NCBI RefSeq assembly: GCF_036670025.1
Contig: NZ_CP137640.1
Location: 3,568,001-3,632,000 of the forward strand
From: Bacillus_BD oryzisoli
GTDB lineage: Bacteria > Bacillota > Bacilli > Bacillales > Cytobacillaceae
Length of the DNA: 64,000 nucleotides
Direction of reading: 5' to 3'
Below the pieces are notes generated by a model. It was not told where the DNA came from, did no database searches, and was given only the letters and a program-made list of their open reading frames with translations. Of the stretch, positions 1 to 8,294 are shown in pieces. A program made the translations under genes and the position numbers. Each line of letters opens with the position of its first letter. The first letter of the stretch is position 1.

Positions 1-1111
1 ATATATGGAAGTAGGAGAATCGGCAAGTGTTAGAGTCGAAATTCCAATCGAAATAAGCGCTATTGTTACACCAATTAAACCGGTAAGGAACATTGTCCGT
101 CTATTAACCTTGTGCATAATTGACATACCAACAATAACGGCAATAACAGAAATGAATCCGTTAGCTACATTTGCAATTAAAGCTGTTTTTGTTCCAAAAC
201 CTGAATTTTGAAGAATTTGTGTTCCATAATACATGATAGAGTTTATCCCTACTAATTGCGATATTGCTCCAATTCCAATACCAAGAATCACAATACGTCG
301 AATCCAAGGGATCTCCAAATCTTTGAATGTTGCTTTTTTCATTTTTTTCTGCTCTGAAATACGTACTTTAATTTCATCTAATTCTTGTTCAGCCATACCC
401 TGATTACGTATTTGTTGAAGTATTTTCATTGCCTCAGCCATTCTTCCCTTGGATGCCAGCCAACGCGGGCTTTCAGGTAAAATTAGGACTCCTAGCCAAA
501 GCGCAACGGCTGGTAATGTAGCAACCACTAACATGTAACGCCATACATGCCCCGTATCGCCAAAAACATTTCCAATTACTGCATTAAAGACATAAGCTAG
601 AAACTGTCCGGTAACAATCATTAATTCATTTTGTGTAACCATCCTACCACGCCGTTCTGAAGGTGACATTTCGGCAAGATAAGATGGAACAATGACCGAT
701 GCACCACCAACAGCAAGTCCCAATAGAAAACGGAAAAAACCATGATCGTTGTGTTTGGAGCTATGACGCAGCCAACTGCAGAAAAGAAAAATAATATGGC
801 CAGATACAAAATAGCTTTCCGATGACCTTTATTATCCGATAAGCGGCCGCCAAATAATGAACCAAAAGCAGACCCAATACTAAAGAACTTGCGACTAAAC
901 CCTCAGTAAATGGATTTAGATTTAATTGATTAGGCTGAGCCATGAATGGAAGTACACCATTAATGACTCCTGTATCATACCCAAATAATAATCCTCCAAA
1001 AGTTGATACAATGGTGACTAATTTCAAAAACTTTTGCGGGTCCTTTTTCTTAGAGAGTTCCATTTGGACTGAATAATCTTCAGATAACTTGAAATTATTG
1101 AAATTATTCAT
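1..1111 (-). pseudogene. IolT-like MFS sugar/polyol transporter, two frameshifts, 3' end beyond window
   Basis: The conceptual protein is a 12-TM sugar-porter MFS like Bacillus IolT (myo-inositol uptake): the N-terminus has FGYDTGVINGVLPFM, followed by LAEMSPSERRGRMVTQNELM and PESPRWLASKG in the loops. Reading is interrupted twice. Near 871-874 one base is missing after LVLG, where GSLFGGRLSD continues in another frame. Near 734-739 one T is missing from a T run (A run on the plus strand), after TTIMVF, where RFLLGLAVGGASVIVPSYLA continues. The start at 1111 has a GGGGGAT ribosome site. The remaining frame is open to base 1, so the gene continues outside. Both lesions are single-base losses in short homopolymers, so sequencing error is a real alternative to true decay. 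It lies next to inositol-type dehydrogenase and isomerase genes. Confidence 0.8.
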
Positions 1112-1589
1112 ATTATTATCCCCCTTTTATTAAAAATAATGATCCATCGAATCATCCCTCGCACCATCAAAAAAATTTCATTATTGAGTTTAATATTATT
1201 TTTAAGTTCTTAACTGAAGTAAAATAATAATATTTTCAAATTACAATTTCCTATCCTTGTTATTTCACATCCCTAAAATGGATGCATTTACAATAATCCA
1301 TCTATTTAACACTAACTAGTTCATTTTTTTGTCTCATCGTCATGTCTCCTTTATTGTTAATGTTTATTGCTACCATGTGTATATTCTATTAAACTATGAA
1401 AACGATGTTATTACTGAATATTTGCAAAATAGTATAATATTCTTGCTTTTTAAAATTCTAGTAATACTATTGGTAAATATTCACTATTTAAGAACAGAAA
1501 AAATAGAAAAACCTAAATTGCATTCTTCAAAAAATAAAGAAATACAATTTAGGTTTAGTTTTTAACTTGACAATAAATCTGATAAACTT
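1112..1589. other. Non-coding gap upstream of the MFS pseudogene; holds a diverged copy of the idh promoter region
   Basis: No convincing gene lies in this AT-rich stretch. Bases 1337-1450 resemble 5189-5302, the promoter region of the Gfo/Idh gene, at roughly three quarters of positions. The likeness includes TCCTTTATT (a reverse-strand ribosome site), TATTAAACTAT and TAATATTCTTGCT. On the minus strand a start-like ATGACGATG follows an AAAGGAG site, but the frame closes after 13 codons. I read it as the leftover 5' end of a deleted gene that was controlled like the idh operon. A plus-strand frame at 1329-1565 has no ribosome site and no recognisable content. Confidence 0.6.
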
Positions 1590-1925
1590 TTATCTCAAAA
1601 TAGTTTCGCTCCGTTCCTCACTTAAAGGGAAATCCTTTGGCATTGGACTTGGCTTTGAGCATGTACTTTTAAGAGTATAAAACTCTCCAAGAACTGACGA
1701 TCGTACGATACCTGTCATAGCTTCAAGAGAATGATAGGCCATTTCAGAACTTGCCCGTTCCTTACATGCTTTAGAAATATTGTATTCAGCGGCCTTTTTT
1801 TTAGCCTTTTCTATATTTCGGCTAGCACAGGCTTTTATTTGCATGATTTCAAATGTTTCACATGTTTGAAAGTAAATATCACTAATTTCTCCGCAGCCTA
1901 AAATTCCTACATTATACTTTTTCAA
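1590..1925 (-). pseudogene. Gfo/Idh/MocA oxidoreductase remnant with large internal deletion
   Basis: The TTG start at 1925 follows an AAAGGAGA ribosome site. The first ~47 residues are a Rossmann start (YNVGILGCGEISDIYF, then ACASRNIEKAKKKAAEYNIS). After SKAC the frame jumps straight to the family's C-terminal tail (SSEMAYHSLEAMTGIVRSS, then STCSKPSPMP). Intact members have about 330 residues and this frame has 111, so some 220 central residues are gone, including the EKP motif and the substrate domain, without loss of frame. It cannot be a functional dehydrogenase. It sits between the broken IolT-like transporter and an orphan binding protein, in a locus that looks reduced. Confidence 0.75.
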
Positions 1926-2010
1926 CGTTATCTTTCTCCTTTTCTTCTTGATTGGAAGACTATTTATAATACTAGTTAAATAGATCCTTTTTACCATTTT
2001 GTTGACGAAG

Positions 2011-2050
2011 AAAAATTCGACATGGCCACACACAGCCATGCCGAATTTTT
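2011..2050 (-). terminator. Intrinsic terminator of the binding-protein gene
   Basis: A 16-bp stem with one A/C mismatch (arms 2011-2026 and 2035-2050, core CATGGC/GCCATG) ends in a T run on the minus strand, 15 bases after the stop of the gene at 2066. Confidence 0.75.
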
Positions 2051-2065
2051 ATATTGCTTTCCTTA

Positions 2066-3025
2066 TCATTGAATTTCTTCTAAATGTTCTTTCGCATTCT
2101 CTTTTGTAACAACTTTGATTGGTGTTGGAATCCGATTTTCTACTTTCTCGCCTTTAAGAGCTTTGACAGCATTTTCAACACCCATGTAGCCCATATCATA
2201 TGGACTTTGGGCAACAGAAGCAGCTAGTTTCCCCTCAATAATTAATTTAGTTGCTTCATCTCCTCCGTTTATTCCTACAATTGGGATATTCAATTTCGCT
2301 TGACTTGTTGTACTTAAAACACCAATCGCCATATCATCGTTCGCTGCAAAGACTCCTGCTAAGTCGCGGTGATTTTGTAATACTGCATCAATGACACCGG
2401 CCGCTTTAAATTTATCACTATCTGCTGGCTGTTGTGCTACAATCTTCATTCCTGCTTTTTCTAATGCCTCTTTAGCACCTCTAATTCGCTCATCTGTAGC
2501 TAGATTTCCTTTTGCTCCTTCAACTAATGCTACTTTGTCACCCTTTTTTAACAGGGAAGCAAGATAGGCGCCGCCCTCTTTACCTGCAGTATAATTATCC
2601 GTTCCAATAAAAGTGACTTTATCCTTCCAATCTGCATCTGTGTCAACAAGCAGAACAGGAATATCCTTTGCTTTAGCTGAATCAAATACATTTGAAACAG
2701 TGGATGGTTGAGAAGGTGAGACGATAAGTGCATCCGTACCTTGGCTTATAGCATTATCCATCATATTCACCTGATCAATTATGTCACCTTCTGATGGCGG
2801 ACCATTCACTTCCACACTAACCCCTAAATCTTCTCCTGCTTTCTTAGCTCCTGCCTCTACACTTTTCCAATACGGATGACTTAATGTTTTTAACACCACA
2901 TGTACTTTTAAATCACCTGACTTTTCTTCTCCTGATGCAGTTGTTTCGTTGGATGAATTACTACAACCTACTATTAGAAAAATACTAGTACATAACAATG
3001 CAATGAATACTGATAGTCTTTTCAT
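2066..3025 (-). CDS. Ribose/sugar-type ABC transporter substrate-binding lipoprotein
   Basis: This 319-aa lipoprotein binds a sugar or polyol outside the membrane for an ABC importer. It has a signal peptide with lipobox LIVG-C (MKRLSVFIALLCTSIFLIVG then Cys), then a periplasmic-binding type 1 fold of the RbsB family (HPYWKSVEAGAKKAGEDLG; ALIVSPSQPS; VFAANDDMAIGV; IVGINGGDEA). An upstream in-frame codon exists, but the ATG at 3025 has AGAGGAGG at correct spacing and begins the signal peptide. No permease or ATPase gene lies next to it, so it must work with components elsewhere or be an orphan. It lies downstream of the IolE-like gene, separated by a 21-bp perfect hairpin. Confidence 0.88.
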   Translation of the reverse strand: MKRLSVFIALLCTSIFLIVGCSNSSNETTASGEEKSGDLKVHVVLKTLSHPYWKSVEAGAKKAGEDLGVSVEVNGPPSEGDIIDQVNMMDNAISQGTDALIVSPSQPSTVSNVFDSAKAKDIPVLLVDTDADWKDKVTFIGTDNYTAGKEGGAYLASLLKKGDKVALVEGAKGNLATDERIRGAKEALEKAGMKIVAQQPADSDKFKAAGVIDAVLQNHRDLAGVFAANDDMAIGVLSTTSQAKLNIPIVGINGGDEATKLIIEGKLAASVAQSPYDMGYMGVENAVKALKGEKVENRIPTPIKVVTKENAKEHLEEIQ

Positions 3026-3078
3026 TGGAAAACCTCCTCTAATTAATAAACAACTACAATAGGTGCGCTTACAATAAG

Positions 3079-3125
3079 TGTTGATCATTCGTGAGAAAAT
3101 GGCTTTTTCTCACGAATGATCAACA
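3079..3125 (-). promoter_or_regulatory. Perfect 21-bp hairpin between iolE-like and binding-protein genes
   Basis: Arms 3079-3099 and 3105-3125 are exact reverse complements (inner part CATTCGTGAGAAAA / TTTTCTCACGAATG) around the loop TGGCT. On the minus strand no T run follows, so it does not look like a simple terminator. It is more likely an mRNA-stabilising or processing hairpin that adjusts expression of the binding protein relative to the upstream genes. Confidence 0.6.
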
Positions 3126-3151
3126 TCATTTTTTTGGAATATTCAATAAAT

Positions 3152-4045
3152 TTAACGTACGTTTACTTTCTTACTTATTTTATCTAAATACTCTTTTGTT
3201 CTTTTAGCAATTGGGTATGGCTTATCAAACGGCGCAGGATACATATCCTGTTCAACAATGGCCCAGCCATTATATTGAATGTCCTGCAAGACTTCAAAAA
3301 ACGCTTCCATATCGACAACCCCTAGTTCAGGTTCACACATCACGTCTTCACTAACCGCCTTAGCAAATGACCATCCTTCTTTTTGCATTTTTTCTCTTAC
3401 CTTTAAGTCACAGCTTTTAATATGGAGATAAGGAATACGGGCATGATGTTTGTGCATAAATGCTACCGGGTCTCCATCTGCATAGGCATGATGACCTGTA
3501 TCCAAACATAGATCGATATCTGTGTCACGTAATAATCTCTCAATCTCTTCTTCCGTCTCAACATGACTTTGTGCATGTGGATGAAAGACCACCTGAAGAC
3601 CATATTTCGCTTTTGCGTGGTTTTTGATTCGATTGATATTCTTAATGAACTTGTCCCATTCAGCATCATTTAATACTTTTGGTCGAATAAGTTCACCGGT
3701 GAACAGATCTGTATAGCAGTCATCAATTAACACCACATATTTTGCAGTTGGAAATCGCAGTTGGAGCCCTGCCATAGCATCGAGAAGAGCAATCAATTCT
3801 GATGTTTTTTCATCAGATGTAAGATCACCGACAAGTGTCGTAGCAGTTAGCTTTAAGTTTCTTTTAGCAAGCTCTTCTTTTAATTGTTCGTAATCATTAG
3901 GAAGGTAACCCCAAGGGCCAAGTTCAATTCCTTCGTAACCTGATTGTGCCATTTCATCCATGCAGCGTTCCCATGGAATTTGTTTTTCATTTTGAGGAAA
4001 CCATACTCCCCATGAATCTGGCGCTGTTCCGATTTTTATCTTCAT
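3152..4045 (-). CDS. IolE-like TIM-barrel sugar isomerase/epimerase or inosose dehydratase
   Basis: This 297-aa xylose-isomerase-like TIM-barrel protein opens with IGTAPDSWGVWFP, the hallmark start of IolE (scyllo-inosose dehydratase). Likely divalent-metal ligands are Glu and Asp within GYEGIELGPWG, CLDTGHHAYADGDP and HIKSCDL, with a final Glu in WAIVEQDMYPAP. The start at 4045 overlaps the stop of the upstream dehydrogenase by four bases (ATGA) and is preceded by AAAGGAGG, so the two genes are translationally coupled. Known family roles are dehydration of inososes or keto-sugar epimerisation. Pairing with a Gfo/Idh dehydrogenase suggests oxidation to a keto-polyol followed by dehydration or isomerisation. 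The exact substrate cannot be read from sequence. Confidence 0.82.
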   Translation of the reverse strand: MKIKIGTAPDSWGVWFPQNEKQIPWERCMDEMAQSGYEGIELGPWGYLPNDYEQLKEELAKRNLKLTATTLVGDLTSDEKTSELIALLDAMAGLQLRFPTAKYVVLIDDCYTDLFTGELIRPKVLNDAEWDKFIKNINRIKNHAKAKYGLQVVFHPHAQSHVETEEEIERLLRDTDIDLCLDTGHHAYADGDPVAFMHKHHARIPYLHIKSCDLKVREKMQKEGWSFAKAVSEDVMCEPELGVVDMEAFFEVLQDIQYNGWAIVEQDMYPAPFDKPYPIAKRTKEYLDKISKKVNVR

Positions 4046-5187
4046 ACAGTGACGCCTCCTTTGTTTTTTACTTGAACCCAATTTTGTTTAGCAACAGATT
4101 CCAAAATCGCATCCACCGTTTGATCAATCTGAGCACCAAACTCAAAATCACAAGTGTATGAAGTGTTATTTGTAACAGCTGAAAGCAATTCATGCGCTTC
4201 AATTACTTTCATATCGTTATAACCGATGGCTATTCCAGCCGCTGGATAAAATGCACTATATCCCTTATGATCCGGGCCTAAAAATACAGTTCGGAAGCCT
4301 CTGTCGGCACTATTATCAGAAGTAAAATATACATTTACTTCATTCATTCGTTCTAAGGAATAATGAACCATACCTTCTGTTCCTTGGATTTCATAGGTTA
4401 AATAATTTTTTCTGCCTGCAGCAATTCGGCTTGATGAAATGGTACCTGTGGCACCATTTTCATAGTTAGCTAGGATCACGATCAAATCATCATTTTCTAC
4501 ATCTGCAAGTTCTGTTGATCCAGGTGATACTGGTCTCTGTTTAATGACCGTTTTAGACAATGCGTTAACGCTTTCAATATTACCTAAAATAAACTGTGAA
4601 ACACTTAATAGATGTGAACCAAGATCCCCTAGTGCCCCTGAACCTGAGAATTTATTAATATGTCTCCATGTAATCGGCAGACTTGGATCAAGCAAGCTAT
4701 CCTGAGCATATGTTCCAAAAAATCCGATAATTTCTCCGAGCTTCCCTGATTGAACAAGGTCTTTTATATATGCGTTAGCTGGATTCATGACATTATTGTA
4801 GCCTACATAATTAACCACACCTTTTTGTTTAGCAAGTTCGGCAAGTTCTAATGATTGTTCCGCAGATAGTGTAAGTGGTTTCTCACAATATACATGTTTT
4901 CCATTTTCCAACGCAGCTTTAGCTACTTCGTAATGGAATGCATTCGGTGTTGCGATATCAACAATGTCAACTCTTTCATCTTGGACAACTTCCTTCCAAT
5001 CAGTTGTCCATCTAGAAAACCCAAGCTGCTCACTTGCATTTTTTGCTGCTGCTTCACTAACATCAGATACTACTTCAAAAACAGGCTTCCCTGCTTCGGG
5101 ACCAAAAGTCATTAAAGCATTATTAAATGCATTTGTATGTGCCTTACCCATCCATCCTGCGCCAACAAGTCCAACTCTAATTTCCAT
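4042..5187 (-). CDS. Gfo/Idh/MocA family NAD(P)-dependent polyol/sugar dehydrogenase
   Basis: This 381-aa protein has an N-terminal Rossmann fold (VGLVGAGWMGKAHTNAF), the family signature HVYCEKPLTLS with the catalytic Lys near residue 98, and a C-terminal alpha/beta domain (GSGALGDLGSHLL). Relatives include inositol dehydrogenases (IolG, IolX, IolW). Three ATGs are consecutive; the third (5187) is best spaced from AAGGAG, eight bases upstream. It is the first gene of the operon idh-iolE-like-(hairpin)-binding protein and is divergent from the AraC regulator, its probable controller. Confidence 0.85.
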   Translation of the reverse strand: MEIRVGLVGAGWMGKAHTNAFNNALMTFGPEAGKPVFEVVSDVSEAAAKNASEQLGFSRWTTDWKEVVQDERVDIVDIATPNAFHYEVAKAALENGKHVYCEKPLTLSAEQSLELAELAKQKGVVNYVGYNNVMNPANAYIKDLVQSGKLGEIIGFFGTYAQDSLLDPSLPITWRHINKFSGSGALGDLGSHLLSVSQFILGNIESVNALSKTVIKQRPVSPGSTELADVENDDLIVILANYENGATGTISSSRIAAGRKNYLTYEIQGTEGMVHYSLERMNEVNVYFTSDNSADRGFRTVFLGPDHKGYSAFYPAAGIAIGYNDMKVIEAHELLSAVTNNTSYTCDFEFGAQIDQTVDAILESVAKQNWVQVKNKGGVTV

Positions 5188-5188
5188 C

Positions 5189-5302
5189 ATCATTACTCCT
5201 TTATTAATTAATGATTATTGCTGCTATGGGTTTATTGTATTAAACTATAAATACAATGTCATTACTGATTATTGGCAAAAAACATAATATTCTTGCTATT
5301 AA
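5189..5302 (-). promoter_or_regulatory. Promoter/operator region of the idh operon
   Basis: On the minus strand TTGCCA, 17 bases, then TGTATT gives a plausible sigma-A promoter. It overlaps an inverted repeat, TTGTATT-N8-AATACAA, at about 5234-5255, a candidate AraC-regulator or repressor site. The region is echoed at 1337-1450, where the inverted repeat has decayed. Confidence 0.5.
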
Positions 5303-5364
5303 TAAAATGAAACTATTATTATATTAAAATCTTTTGTCAGGAACAAAAAAGGAAGGATGTCTGT

Positions 5365-6195
5365 ATGATTGAAAAAGGAGTATTACCACATTCAAAGATG
5401 TTTTTTCATATGCCTAGTGAATTTGCTAAAAAAGCACTTTTTCACTTAATTTACTCAGGTTCCTTTTATTGCACGAAAGAATACATCGTAAAGCGGGATA
5501 ATTGGGATAGCTATCTGTTTATGTATGTAAGGAAAGGGAGTATGAAGATTCAATATGATTATAAAGAATATATCGCTGCCGAAAACTCATTTGTCTTCCT
5601 GAACTGTTATAAACCACATCTCTATCAGGCTGAAGAAGATACGATATTTGATTGGTTCCACTTTTCAGGAAATGCCAGCGAAGATTATTTTGAATATCTT
5701 TTTAATAACAGCGGATGCGTATATTCCATTTATAATAATTTTGTAATTACCGATTGCATGTCTAGTATTTTAGATATGGCTGAAAAAGACAATTTAGATG
5801 AAGATGATATATCGATCATGATCCATAAAATTCTATTTGAATTAAAGCAGCTTTCCAATCATGCAGAAGAAACCCATATTAGTTCAATTAGAAGCGCTAT
5901 TAAATATCTCGAAAGTCATTATCAGGATCAAATAACCTTAACTGATCTAGCTGATTGTGCGAATTTAAGTCCCTTCCATTTTTCAAGAGTCTTTAAAAAA
6001 CACATGAACTGTTCACCTTATCAATACTTAATCAGCTATCGTATTAACAATGCAAAAAAACTTTTACACAATACAAATTTATCCGTTCAAGAAATCTCAT
6101 ATGCCAGTGGGTTTAACAGCGTTCCCCATTTTATAAAAATTTTTAAACAGCATACAAATGTATCACCCAAAAAATTTAGAGAACTACAATTTTAG
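5365..6195 (+). CDS. AraC family transcriptional regulator
   Basis: This 276-aa regulator has an N-terminal cupin-like ligand domain (residues ~30-110, WDSYLFMYVRKGSMKIQYDY) and two C-terminal helix-turn-helix motifs: ITLTDLADCANLSPFHFSRV near 190-215 and EISYASGFNSVPHFIKIFK near 240-262, ending in the usual VSPKKFRE. A GGAAGG site precedes the ATG. It is divergent from the dehydrogenase/isomerase operon and most likely activates it in response to the polyol substrate. Confidence 0.88.
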   Translation: MIEKGVLPHSKMFFHMPSEFAKKALFHLIYSGSFYCTKEYIVKRDNWDSYLFMYVRKGSMKIQYDYKEYIAAENSFVFLNCYKPHLYQAEEDTIFDWFHFSGNASEDYFEYLFNNSGCVYSIYNNFVITDCMSSILDMAEKDNLDEDDISIMIHKILFELKQLSNHAEETHISSIRSAIKYLESHYQDQITLTDLADCANLSPFHFSRVFKKHMNCSPYQYLISYRINNAKKLLHNTNLSVQEISYASGFNSVPHFIKIFKQHTNVSPKKFRELQF

Positions 6196-6262
6196 CAATT
6201 TTTTAAAATTTAGCTTTAAAAATAGCGAGATATTAATAAAGTACGATCGATATACAGAATTG

Positions 6263-6350
6263 TACTTTAAGCATCAGGTGCTTAAAGTAAATAGCATACA
6301 AAAAAATCACCGTACGAATGACGATGACTTTTTTGTATGCTATTTACTTT
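6263..6350. repeat. Two overlapping perfect inverted repeats between convergent genes
   Basis: Hairpin A: arms TACTTTAAGCA (6263-6273) and TGCTTAAAGTA (6279-6289), loop TCAGG. Hairpin B: 22-bp perfect arms at 6284-6305 and 6329-6350 (core GTAAATAGCATAC) with a 23-base loop. The two share AAAGTA (6284-6289), so an RNA could form only one at a time. Lying between convergent genes, B could be a bidirectional terminator, and the pair has antiterminator/terminator geometry. A miniature inverted-repeat element is the other reading. Confidence 0.6.
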
Positions 6351-6370
6351 TCTTGAAATCCCCTTACTTA

Positions 6371-6790
6371 TTAGTAACAAGTAAACGATTGGATTTGACG
6401 TAAGTCTATTCCATAATAAACCCATCTATATCCAGTCCAACGATATCCTGATACTGAGTTTCGCCCGACAAATGTTGGATAAAACCAAAATTGTTCAAAT
6501 CCCCGAAGCCATACATATGTGTATCTGAATAAACACCTAGCAATACCGCCGGGGTCAACTGCATATGCCCCTACTTCTTGTGTCTGTGTTGGGACAAAGG
6601 ATGGCGGTGGTGAAGTTGGCGGTCCACCAGCTGAACCTTGACCCGGTGGTGCGGACGGAGGCATTCCGCCAAATTGTCTTTCATCAGGTGCCGCATAGTA
6701 ATAATTCCCCTCTTGGAAGGGATCCGAATCTACATAAGCTGGATGACTATATGGATGGTTATTATACAGAGGTATATGCCTATGATACAT
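6371..6790 (-). CDS. Pro/Gly/Tyr-rich protein with conserved aromatic C-terminal domain, function unknown
   Basis: This 139-aa protein has a low-complexity N-terminal half rich in Pro, Gly, Tyr and His (residues 1-70, including MPPSAPPGQGSAGGPP). Its compact C-terminal half is rich in Trp, Tyr and Phe (PGGIARCLFRYTYVWLRGFE, then FWFYPTFVGRNSVSGYRW). I recall similar proteins in spore formers, where they may be surface or spore-coat components, but no enzyme motif is visible. There is no signal peptide or clear membrane helix. It is convergent with the AraC gene, with its own start at 6790. Confidence 0.65.
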   Translation of the reverse strand: MYHRHIPLYNNHPYSHPAYVDSDPFQEGNYYYAAPDERQFGGMPPSAPPGQGSAGGPPTSPPPSFVPTQTQEVGAYAVDPGGIARCLFRYTYVWLRGFEQFWFYPTFVGRNSVSGYRWTGYRWVYYGIDLRQIQSFTCY

Positions 6791-7095
6791 AATATGAACT
6801 CCTTTACTCTTAATCTCACACCATCATATTCTTTTGTTATGATCCGCTCAGCTTGTTTACTGGAAATGTGTTTTTACCTAATGAAGAAGTTATTTTTTAG
6901 TGGACTCCATAAAACCTTCAAAGGTCCTTTCTTGTTTTACATTACCTTCACAATTTTCATTACTGATTCCCATTAGCCAAACTATACTGAACGTTTTCTT
7001 GGCGCTCATAGGCAGTCACACAGTCATATAGGTATTGACCCACATATGGTATTCCAAGTATATGTATTATCTTTCTTAAAGAAATGGAGGTTTAT
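6791..7095. other. Divergent intergenic region
   Basis: This 305-bp AT-rich stretch lies between divergent genes and presumably carries both promoters. A plus-strand frame running from 6638 to 6976 is antisense to the 6371-6790 gene, has no ribosome site and is not supported. CATATGGTA at about 7042-7051 fits the -10 pattern of mother-cell sporulation sigma factors, but no matching -35 is at the right distance. No structured RNA was recognised. Confidence 0.35.
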
Positions 7096-7587
7096 ATGAC
7101 AAATTTTTATTCTTTTCACGGGACTGTTACGATGATTAATGATTTTCACACAGGTCAACCTGGTATAGGAGAAGGCTGTAATAAATTAATATCAGTAGAA
7201 AATGGATTGGGAGCAATAGTGAATTTCGTGGTGTCACCTGCTACTTACTTTGTAGACCATGTATTGATAACAGTAGGAGACCGTGTGACTGGATATTATG
7301 ACGGAGATGCACCTGCCATTCTAATTTACCCGCCGCAATATCAAGCACTTGTGATGGTAAAAGATAGCCCCTATCAGAATGTTAAAGTAGATTATTTTAA
7401 TAGTAATTTTGTGAGTAGTGATGGACAATTACAATTAAATATTTCTCCCTATACCCAAGTAGTACTAACAAATGGCCAACTCTTTTCAAAAACCCCTGTG
7501 AACCGAAATCTAATTGTTATATACGGACCTGCCACTAAAAGTATCCCCGCCCAAACCACACCCTATAGGATTATCGTTTTGTGTTAG
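7096..7587 (+). CDS. Conserved hypothetical protein, probably beta-rich
   Basis: This 163-aa protein shows alternating hydrophobic strands and turns (FHGTVTMINDF; ENGLGAIVNFVVSPATYFVD; TGYYDGDAPAILIYPPQYQA) and ends in VIYGPATKSIPAQTTPYRIIVLC, suggesting a small beta-barrel. No catalytic motif or signal peptide is seen. An ATG at 7084 overlaps the ribosome site; the ATG at 7096 with GGAGG at 7086-7090 is the real start. It is followed by a terminator at 7640. I do not recognise its function. Confidence 0.7.
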   Translation: MTNFYSFHGTVTMINDFHTGQPGIGEGCNKLISVENGLGAIVNFVVSPATYFVDHVLITVGDRVTGYYDGDAPAILIYPPQYQALVMVKDSPYQNVKVDYFNSNFVSSDGQLQLNISPYTQVVLTNGQLFSKTPVNRNLIVIYGPATKSIPAQTTPYRIIVLC

Positions 7588-7639
7588 GGATAATTATTGA
7601 AAATTCAAGTTTAATATTTTAATTGATCGATAAAACACA

Positions 7640-7668
7640 AAAGACTCGTCCATTTCGGCGAGTTTTTG
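7640..7668 (+). terminator. Intrinsic terminator after 7096-7587
   Basis: ACTCG (7644-7648) pairs with CGAGT (7659-7663) and is followed by TTTTT. Confidence 0.55.
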
Positions 7669-7743
7669 CATTTCTATATACCCATAAATACCGCCATTCA
7701 TCGCAATTTTGTAAATGTACCAATTTGATTCATCGGTATAGTA

Positions 7744-8151
7744 TTAAGATTTAATTACATATGAGGTAATCTCGTTTATCTTTCCGTTTTTCCCTGCACT
7801 CGTGAACAGAAAAATATGACAGAAGGCATATTTTTCATTATTTTCATAAGTTGCTTTACCGTCCACCGCACCTGTGTTACCATGTGTAATAATTGTTTTG
7901 ATTTCGACTTCCAACATTCTCCTGCTGGACATTTGTTGCAGCATTTCTATTACAGATTCTTTTCCTTGGAACTTGTTGTAACCAATAATATTCCATTGAA
8001 TATTGTCTGAAATTGTCTCTGCTATGAAGCTTATTTCTTTTTTTACAGAAGCGATAACAAAATCCTTTAGAATGATTTTTTTCGGTGCGTTTCCACAATC
8101 CTGCCGGCAGAGGATTTTTATATCCCTTTCATCGTTATAATTGGTATCCAT
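7744..8151 (-). CDS. SnoaL-like/NTF2-fold domain protein
   Basis: This 135-aa protein matches the cone-shaped NTF2/SnoaL fold in layout: a helical N-terminus, then IQWNIIGYNKFQGKESVIEM, typical of SnoaL-like proteins, then strands VEIKTIITHGNTGAVDGKAT and YAFCHIFLFTSAG. Family members are ketosteroid-isomerase-like enzymes or small ligand binders; the catalytic residues are not diagnostic. The start at 8151 is chosen because AAAGGAG lies just upstream; a TTG seven codons earlier lies before the ribosome site. Confidence 0.65.
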   Translation of the reverse strand: MDTNYNDERDIKILCRQDCGNAPKKIILKDFVIASVKKEISFIAETISDNIQWNIIGYNKFQGKESVIEMLQQMSSRRMLEVEIKTIITHGNTGAVDGKATYENNEKYAFCHIFLFTSAGKNGKINEITSYVIKS

Positions 8152-8294
8152 TAGATTCTCCTTTCCATTCAATCAAATTTGAATAAGATTTAGAATCGAT
8201 TTTAATTCGCTTTAAATTTATACATATGTTACCTTATTTAAGGATAAAAGAAAAAGACAGATTTTTTGATACAGATATCAAAGGAGTAAGCAGC

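Noticed and set aside
1329..1565. 78-codon plus-strand ORF
   Set aside because: Lies over the decayed idh-like control region, lacks a ribosome site and has low-complexity AT-driven composition.
6638..6976. 112-codon plus-strand ORF
   Set aside because: Mostly antisense to the 6371-6790 gene, without a ribosome site or recognisable content.
7042..7051. Sporulation sigma-factor -10 (CATATGGTA) upstream of 7096
   Set aside because: No matching -35 at the required spacing.
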